Shown here one piece after another: positions 52,169 through 57,610 of a DNA stretch of 57,610 nucleotides. A program made the position numbers and the translations under genes. Positions within the stretch are counted from its first letter, which is position 1; each line of letters begins with the position of its first letter. The notes under the pieces were generated by a model. The model did no database searches and was not told the DNA's origin. It worked only from the letters and a program-made list of their open reading frames with translations. The DNA comes from an uncultured bacterium (GTDB lineage Bacteria; Spirochaetota; UBA4802; JAGODF01). The stretch covers positions 1 to 57,610 of the forward strand of contig CAKZSV010000022.1 of assembly GCA_937921485.1 (NCBI GenBank), read 5' to 3'.

Positions 52169-52327
52169 TTATTCATGTATGTTTTTTAGTATGGCGAAAA
52201 ATTCATTGAACGTTGTAACATTCATTATTGCATTCAGCATCCGTTCGTCAAGGAATATATTTGATAACTGCGACAGTATTTGCACCTGATAATCTAAATC
52301 TTTTTCACCCCTGGAATAAGACTGCAT
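52169..52327 (-). CDS. Small hypothetical protein, 52 residues, between mutS and the LysM gene
   Basis: ATG 52327 lies 6 bases after the mutS stop and the frame runs MQSYSRGEKDLDYQVQ to EFFAILKNIHE, ending 22 bases before the GTG of the LysM gene. It is an amphipathic helical peptide without cysteines. Position and tight spacing suggest a real gene translated by coupling with mutS, whose tail supplies AAGGA. Not recognised. Confidence 0.55.
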   Translation of the reverse strand: MQSYSRGEKDLDYQVQILSQLSNIFLDERMLNAIMNVTTFNEFFAILKNIHE

Positions 52328-52333
52328 GATTTA

Positions 52334-54922
52334 TTACTCAATTTCCTTTTTCAGTTTTGAAAGTATATTGAGCGCATCAAGCGGTGCGATTGTGTCCAGG
52401 TCAATTTCCCTGATTGCTTTGATAACCCTGTGATTTGCGGCATTGAACATTTCAAGCTGTTCCGATGAGGTATCGTGTTCTGATCCTTTTTCGCTGCGGC
52501 TTTTCGATTGTTTTTCAAGCCTCTCTAAAATCTGTGCCGCCCGTGAAGTCACTTCCTTCGGAATGCCCGCAAGCTTTGCCACATGGATGCCGTACGAGCG
52601 GTCGGCCGAGCCCGGCACCACTTTGTGCAGAAACTCCACGCCGTCGAATTTTTCCTTCACAAGCACGGTGTAGTTTACCGCTCCGTTTTTTCCGCCCAGG
52701 CGCGTCAGTTCGTGATAATGCGTGGCAAAGAGCGTCTTCGCGCGGATGTATCGGGCGAGATACTCTACCACCGCCCATGCAATCGCCAGACCGTCGTAGG
52801 TGCTCGTTCCCCTTCCCACTTCGTCCATGATGATGAGGCTTTTTTCAGTTGCATTGTTCAGGATGATGGCAGCTTCCGACATCTCGACAAGAAATGTGGA
52901 TTCTCCCATTGAGATATTGTCCGATGCGCCGATGCGCGTGAAAATTCTGTCGGAAAGCGCGATATTTGCTTCGCGCGCAGGGACGAAGGAACCTATCTGC
53001 GACATGAGCTGCACTATCGCCGCGGTACGTATGTAGGTTGATTTGCCCGACATGTTCGGACCGGTGATTATTTTGATGATATTGTTTTTGGTATCAAGAA
53101 AAATATCGTTGGGGATGAACACTTCTTTGGTGTAGTATTTTTCAACAATAGGATGACGCGCGTCAGCAATTTGCATCAGCCCTTCCGCATTGAAACTCGG
53201 CCGGACAAATCTGTGCTCGAGAGCGGCGATTGCGAAGGAAAGCAATGTGTCGATTTCGCCGATTGCTTCGGCGCATGCCTGTATCCGATGGCTCTCTTTG
53301 AGAGTTTCTGCCAGAAGTTCATTGAGTTCTTTTTTCTCAAGTTCTATGAGCCTTTCCGACGCGGAAAGCGTTTCTTCTTCGAACCTGGCAAGCTCTTCGT
53401 TCGTGTATCGCTCAGCGCCTTTAAGCGTCTGCTTGCGGGAATATCCTTCCGGGACTTTGCCTGTCTGTCCGCGGCTCACTTCGATATAATAGCCGAACAC
53501 GCGGTTGTATTTGACTTTTAGCGTTGAAATGCCGAGTTTCTTTTTTTCTTTTTCTTCGAATTCGAGTACCCATTTTTTTGCATCATGCGTGAGATCGTAC
53601 AGCCGGTCGATTTCGGCATTGCGCCCGGGACGAATCACCCGCCCCTGCTCCGGCGTGAGTGCCGGATCGTCGAGCACCGTGGCGTCGATTCTATCGGTGA
53701 GTTCATGTAGCACGATGATCCTGGCTGCAAGCTGTTGCACATCTTCCAGCGGCTGTTCTTCAAGAAAATCGCGAAGCTTCGCGGCTGCTTTGAGCGATTG
53801 TGAAAGCGTGGGAAAATCCCTGGCTGTGGAGCGGCCGAGCATGAGGCGTGAAATAAGCCGTTCAAGGTCGGCAACGTCGTCCAGAAGATTCTGCGTCTGC
53901 AACGCAAGCGCATGGTATTCGTGAAAATATTGCACAATATTCAGGCGCTTTTCTATTTCGCGTATATCCAAAAGTGGCTGAAGGAGTACGCGTTCAAGGC
54001 GGCGTTTTCCCATTGCCGTGCGCGTCCTGTTCAGCACTGAATACAGGGTGCGGTTTTTGCTCCCGTCCTGCTGATTTCGGATGATTTCAAGATTGCGGAT
54101 GGTGGCCTCATCGAGGGCCATATAGCTTGAAGTCGAGAATCTGCGCGGAAACTTCAAATGCTCGAGCGTGCGCTTTTGCGTGTCGCGAAGGTAGTGCAGT
54201 ACGGAACCGGCAGCCAAAATTTCCGCGGGCGCATCCAATCCAAATCCCTTGATGCCTGCGATGCCGAAAGACTCAGATATTATTCCCTTGAGATATTCAA
54301 TATCATACATCCATTCATTAAGCGAAGCGATAGAGATATCGGAATTTTTCAAAAATTCGTGAATGCGAGGGTCGGCTTTTTTTGAATTGTCCCTGAACAC
54401 TATTTCACGCGGTGAAAAGCGGGTGATTTCTCCCCGGAAAAGCTCAAAGGAATTATGAATCGTCGAAAGATAAAAGTCTCCCGTGGAAATATCCACGAAG
54501 GCAAGGCCAATTTCTTCATCGAGGACGATTGCGGAGCAGAGAAAATTGTTTTCATCTCCCTGAATGAGGTTCTGTTCCACAAGCGTTCCCGCGGTGATGA
54601 TACGGACAACTTCTCGTTTGACAATGGAGCCGCTTGAAGGGGTTGTTTCCATCTGTTCGCAGATCGCCACGCGGCGGCCCGCCTTGATGAGCCTCGCGAT
54701 GTAGCTTTCCGCGGCATGATAGGGAACCCCGCACATCGGCACATCGTTCTGACGGGACGTGAGGGCAATGTCTAAAATTTTCGATGCAGTTTCCGCATCG
54801 TCAAAAAACATCTCGTAGAAATCGCCCATCCGGAAAAAGAGAATTTCATCCGGGTGGTTTTTCTTTATATCGAGATATTGCCTCATCACCGGCGTAAGCT
54901 TTGCTTCCATTGTCGCAATCAT
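52334..54922 (-). CDS. mutS: DNA mismatch repair protein MutS
   Basis: Mismatch sensor ATPase of 862 residues. The mismatch-binding domain has LTPVMRQYLDIKKNHPDEILFFRMGDFYEMFFDDA, where the conserved Phe-x-Glu element is FYEMF. The ATPase has Walker A ITGPNMSGKSTYIRT, SLIIMDEVGRGTSTYDGLAIAWAVVEYL and FATHYHEL. A C-terminal helix-turn-helix follows. Length fits the family. It starts in a 4-base overlap with the SPOR/TPR gene (ATGA). Confidence 0.98.
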   Translation of the reverse strand: MIATMEAKLTPVMRQYLDIKKNHPDEILFFRMGDFYEMFFDDAETASKILDIALTSRQNDVPMCGVPYHAAESYIARLIKAGRRVAICEQMETTPSSGSIVKREVVRIITAGTLVEQNLIQGDENNFLCSAIVLDEEIGLAFVDISTGDFYLSTIHNSFELFRGEITRFSPREIVFRDNSKKADPRIHEFLKNSDISIASLNEWMYDIEYLKGIISESFGIAGIKGFGLDAPAEILAAGSVLHYLRDTQKRTLEHLKFPRRFSTSSYMALDEATIRNLEIIRNQQDGSKNRTLYSVLNRTRTAMGKRRLERVLLQPLLDIREIEKRLNIVQYFHEYHALALQTQNLLDDVADLERLISRLMLGRSTARDFPTLSQSLKAAAKLRDFLEEQPLEDVQQLAARIIVLHELTDRIDATVLDDPALTPEQGRVIRPGRNAEIDRLYDLTHDAKKWVLEFEEKEKKKLGISTLKVKYNRVFGYYIEVSRGQTGKVPEGYSRKQTLKGAERYTNEELARFEEETLSASERLIELEKKELNELLAETLKESHRIQACAEAIGEIDTLLSFAIAALEHRFVRPSFNAEGLMQIADARHPIVEKYYTKEVFIPNDIFLDTKNNIIKIITGPNMSGKSTYIRTAAIVQLMSQIGSFVPAREANIALSDRIFTRIGASDNISMGESTFLVEMSEAAIILNNATEKSLIIMDEVGRGTSTYDGLAIAWAVVEYLARYIRAKTLFATHYHELTRLGGKNGAVNYTVLVKEKFDGVEFLHKVVPGSADRSYGIHVAKLAGIPKEVTSRAAQILERLEKQSKSRSEKGSEHDTSSEQLEMFNAANHRVIKAIREIDLDTIAPLDALNILSKLKKEIE

Positions 54923-56067
54923 TCTCCGTAAATATACGTTTTATTGTCATCGATGCGGAGGCGGACAATTTTGCCATTATAGCCCATTTCCTCTGCAAGC
55001 CGTATTTTCATCGTCGATGCGCTTTTGGTATCGCGAAGCCTTCCTGCGTACACCGCATAGCCGCGGGCGCTATGCACTATTTTCACCGGAGAGAATTCGT
55101 TCTTGATGGAATGTGCGATTTTTACCGCATCGGATTTTTCCGCAACCGGGCCAAGCATAATCGCGTAATATAATTTTTTTGGAATATGGTCTTCTTCTGT
55201 GGGTCCGTATGAGGTGAGGTCGATTTTGTCGAGCGATTTTAAGAATGCTTCATCGGGGAGAAAACCGACAATTTTCGGATGATGGTTTTCAAGCGTGGCG
55301 ATCTTTGCGGATGCGAACGATGCTTCGGGTGATCGCGGAAAGCGCTTTGTTACTTCGCGGTAGGCGGAGTATGCCCTGTTATAATCTCCCCTTTCATGAT
55401 AGGCTCGACCCAGAAGGTAGAGAGCCGAGCACGCGTTTTCCGATTGATGAAACCCCGAGATAATATCGCGCAATATGGCGAAATATCCCCTCGAGTAGCC
55501 GGTCATTTTTCTTTCGGCATGTGAAAGCAAGAGCAGGGATGGCAGAACGTGCGAAGGCCGATCGCTTATTTTGATTACTTTTTCGCAGAGGTCGGCGCAT
55601 TTCTCGTATTCTTCTTCGGAGATATACGCGCGCGCAAGGTGTAGCATGAAATCCGCCTTGCGCAATTCATCGCTGGCAAGAGCGACAGCGCTTCGGGCTT
55701 CTTCTTCGAGTTCCTTCCATCGTGAGGCAAGCTGAAGGATGCGGCACACTTCGAGCCGCGCGTCGAGGCTTCGATTTCCTTTCAATCTGAAAGATGCTTC
55801 TCGATATAATTTCAGCGACACATCAGGCGAAGAAGCGTGTTCTGCCATAATAACATACACCTCGCCGCGCTTTGAACTTGAAGGATACTTATTATGGAAT
55901 TCATTTCCAAGCGCCATCACTTTTTTCGATTCTCCCGCTTTGGAGAGGGATGTGATACGGCTGAATAATTCCGTTTCGGCATTTTCGCTTTTTGCCTTTT
56001 GTGGTGAAAAGCCGAATGCAATTGCGCAGAGGGCGATGCACACAATCTTACGCAATTCTTTCCGCAT
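54919..56067 (-). CDS. Exported TPR protein with C-terminal SPOR-like domain
   Basis: Protein of 382 residues with an N-terminal signal peptide (KIVCIALCAIAFGFS) and helical TPR-like repeats through about 250 (AEHASSPDVSLKLYREA, LLGRAYHERGDYNRAYSAYREVTKRFP). It ends with a domain like SPOR (YYAIMLGPVAEKSDAVKIAHSI, GYAVYAGRLRDTKSASTMKIRLAEEMGY), which in other proteins binds peptidoglycan stripped of stem peptides at division sites. It overlaps miaB by 20 bases and mutS by 4. A cell-wall or division role is inferred. Confidence 0.8.
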   Translation of the reverse strand: MRKELRKIVCIALCAIAFGFSPQKAKSENAETELFSRITSLSKAGESKKVMALGNEFHNKYPSSSKRGEVYVIMAEHASSPDVSLKLYREASFRLKGNRSLDARLEVCRILQLASRWKELEEEARSAVALASDELRKADFMLHLARAYISEEEYEKCADLCEKVIKISDRPSHVLPSLLLLSHAERKMTGYSRGYFAILRDIISGFHQSENACSALYLLGRAYHERGDYNRAYSAYREVTKRFPRSPEASFASAKIATLENHHPKIVGFLPDEAFLKSLDKIDLTSYGPTEEDHIPKKLYYAIMLGPVAEKSDAVKIAHSIKNEFSPVKIVHSARGYAVYAGRLRDTKSASTMKIRLAEEMGYNGKIVRLRIDDNKTYIYGE

Positions 56068-57355
56068 ACAGTGTGTTGCCGATTATTTTGATAATTTTCA
56101 CTTGCACCATGCGGCCGATATCGTCGCTTCCACCTGGAAGTACCACAGGGTGATTGAGAAAAGTTTTCCCCATCACTTCTTTCTGCGATTTTTTGCTGAT
56201 GGCTTCCACAAGCGCTTTTTCTTTCCGGTCGATGCGCTGCGCGAGTTTTTCTCTGGCAATTTCGCGTTGAACAGCGATGAGTTCATTCAGCCGGGCCAAT
56301 TTTTCATCCCTGCTTAGCGTTTCCTTAAGTGAATGAGCGGCGGTGCCTTCACGCGGCGAGTAGGCATAGGTGAACGCTTCGTCGAAGCGGATACGGCGCA
56401 CTGCTTCAAGCGTCAGCGTAAAGTCTTCTTCTGTTTCGCCGGGAAAGCCCACAATTAGATCAGTCGATATTGCATAATCGCCAAGGATGCGTTCCATATC
56501 GTCAATGATGCCATAGTAGTGTGCCATGGTGTAGCGGCGGTTCATCGCACGAAGGATGCTATCGGAGCCGCTTTGAAGGGGGAGATGCACTGCTCGCGAG
56601 ATGTTTGAATGGTCGCGGATGACCTCCAAGGTTTCCCTGCTGAAATCTCTGGGATGGGAGGTGAGAAAATTAATTTTTGAAATACCCGGAACTTCTGCGG
56701 CTTTTTCAAGCAGTCTGTAAAAAGGGATGTCGCCACTGTCCTGGCCGTATTGGTTCACGTTTTGCCCAAGAAGCGTGATTTCAGTGGTGCTGCTATCGGC
56801 AAGAAGTTTCAGATATTCGATGATTGTATTTGAAGGGAATGAGATAAGTTTTCCGCGCACATACGGCACGATGCAGTAGGCGCAAAAATTTTCGCATCCG
56901 TGTGTGATGGTCACCCACTGGTGCCAGCTCTGAGCACTTTTTGGCGCAGCGTCGCGATTAATGCGCGGATGAAAATCTCCAACATCCTGAGAAAGAAAAA
57001 GATTCTGGTGCGATGAAAAAAAGAGCTCTAAAATGTCACCAGCGATAGGTGCCTGATAGGGACCGATGACCAGATCGGCGAGGCCATCATCAAGAATTTT
57101 TTTCCCGATGCGCTGCGCCATGCATCCTGCCACCACAATTGTGCTGCCCTTGCGCGCTCTGGCAGATGCAATACGCGAGAGCGCCCTGTTTTCGGCATGA
57201 TTCCTCACCGAACAGGTATTGAAGATGATGATGTGCGCATCTTCTTCTTCGTCTGCGGGGACAAAACCTCTGGCACGCAGGTTTTCCGCCATGAGTTCGG
57301 AATCGCTTTTATTCATCTGACAGCCGAATGTTTCAATAAAGAATCGTTTGTTCAT
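56048..57355 (-). CDS. miaB: tRNA methylthiotransferase MiaB
   Basis: Radical-SAM enzyme of 435 residues that adds the 2-methylthio group to N6-isopentenyl-A37 of tRNA. The N-terminal UPF0004 part has three cluster cysteines in IETFGCQMNKSDSEL, FNTCSVRNHAENRA and VAGCMAQRIG. The radical core has HGCENFCAYCIVPYVRG, and the C-terminal part is a TRAM domain. The usual MiaB-specific CQMN and TCSVR motifs separate it from MtaB and RimO. First gene of the miaB-SPOR-mutS operon. Confidence 0.97.
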   Translation of the reverse strand: MNKRFFIETFGCQMNKSDSELMAENLRARGFVPADEEEDAHIIIFNTCSVRNHAENRALSRIASARARKGSTIVVAGCMAQRIGKKILDDGLADLVIGPYQAPIAGDILELFFSSHQNLFLSQDVGDFHPRINRDAAPKSAQSWHQWVTITHGCENFCAYCIVPYVRGKLISFPSNTIIEYLKLLADSSTTEITLLGQNVNQYGQDSGDIPFYRLLEKAAEVPGISKINFLTSHPRDFSRETLEVIRDHSNISRAVHLPLQSGSDSILRAMNRRYTMAHYYGIIDDMERILGDYAISTDLIVGFPGETEEDFTLTLEAVRRIRFDEAFTYAYSPREGTAAHSLKETLSRDEKLARLNELIAVQREIAREKLAQRIDRKEKALVEAISKKSQKEVMGKTFLNHPVVLPGGSDDIGRMVQVKIIKIIGNTLYAERIA

Positions 57356-57464
57356 ATATTGTTTGCCAGGCGCATTTTTGAATTAATGCTAAAAAATGAG
57401 CGACACCAGGTGATTGTATACAAAAAAATTTTCGATTATTTTAAAATTTTTTTATGTGATATGG

Positions 57465-57514
57465 ATTTCCATCGTATTAATAAATAGAGGGATATTATAT
57501 TCAAGGAGGAAGCT
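57465..57514 (+). promoter_or_regulatory. Conserved leader of the paralogous family (copy B)
   Basis: The ATTTCCATCGTATTAAT motif at 57465-57481 and TCAAGGAGGAAGC at 57501-57513 repeat the leader at 18342-18389. Upstream A/T tracts are also similar, so the family seems to have spread with its control region. Confidence 0.55.
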
Positions 57515-57610
57515 ATGAATATCGACACCACCTACGTGATGTGCGAGGACGTGATTGCACTGCTTGATGAGGCAGAAGAAAAGACGAAGCGTCCGAAGGA
57601 AGAGCTGCTC
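57515..57610 (+). CDS. Second member of the 161-residue paralogous family (3' truncated by window edge)
   Basis: ATG 57515 after GGAGG; 32 codons are visible before the window ends. The translation (MNIDTTYVMCEDVIAL, then LDEAEEKTKRPKEELLL) is identical to the protein at 18391 at 26 of the first 32 residues. Same possible ribbon-helix-helix start. Function unknown. Confidence 0.8.
   Translation, partial: MNIDTTYVMCEDVIALLDEAEEKTKRPKEELL

Overview
The window looks like chromosomal DNA of a Gram-negative, flexibly or strictly anaerobic bacterium. Coding density is high, base composition is moderate, and Shine-Dalgarno sites are mostly AGGAG-like. A deep-branching spirochaete is my best guess, from the chemoreceptor-rich content, type III glutamine synthetase, LysM/SPOR envelope proteins and the glycyl radical enzyme. 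This is inference; no rRNA or tRNA gene is present to anchor it.

Layout. (1) 1-12669, all plus strand: a chemosensory block of three methyl-accepting receptors, CheW, a CheW-like unknown, CheB, CheR, a CheA-receiver hybrid and a receiver-linked class III adenylate cyclase. From the second receptor onward the genes abut or overlap, and a promoter-like pair sits at 1524-1551. (2) 12702-18149: a TetR-type regulator with a promoter-embedded operator, a 996-residue glycyl radical enzyme with an N-terminal SCP2-like (lipid-binding) domain, its radical-SAM activase and a short-chain dehydrogenase. This is the strongest candidate for an undescribed pathway. (3) 18150-29860: mixed accessory genes. These are a member of a paralogous family with a conserved leader (a second copy starts at 57515 and a remnant lies at 45533), two AAA/DUF4143 ATPases with unusual repeats or palindromes upstream, RidA, a pseudouridine synthase, a diguanylate cyclase, an MMPL/RND exporter behind a near-perfect promoter plus palindrome, a DUF1848 protein and a lipase-like hydrolase. 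(4) 29896-32781, minus strand: a DsrE2 - TusA - NarI/DsrM-like - HdrD/DsrK-like operon for sulfur transfer and membrane redox chemistry. (5) 32942-49226: a lipoprotein, a very large PAS-GGDEF-EAL protein, two tiny Cys-rich proteins, an NSS symporter, a YhaO/YhaN-like nuclease-ATPase pair, Asd, PcnB, type III glutamine synthetase and an HNH endonuclease. Two copies of a 120-bp structured repeat flank this part. (6) 57355-49239, minus strand: miaB - SPOR/TPR protein - mutS - 52-residue protein - LysM protein - 196-residue unknown, with overlapping or near-adjacent genes that suggest one operon.

How the parts may work together. The receptors feed one CheA whose own receiver and the neighbouring receiver-cyclase could turn chemoreceptor signals into cAMP; there is no separate cheY, cheX or cheC here. 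Two further proteins make or break c-di-GMP, so the region is rich in nucleotide second messengers. The glycyl radical cluster is self-contained (regulator, enzyme, activase, oxidoreductase) and its fused lipid-binding domain points to a hydrophobic substrate. Function assignments rest on motifs read by eye; no database search was run.
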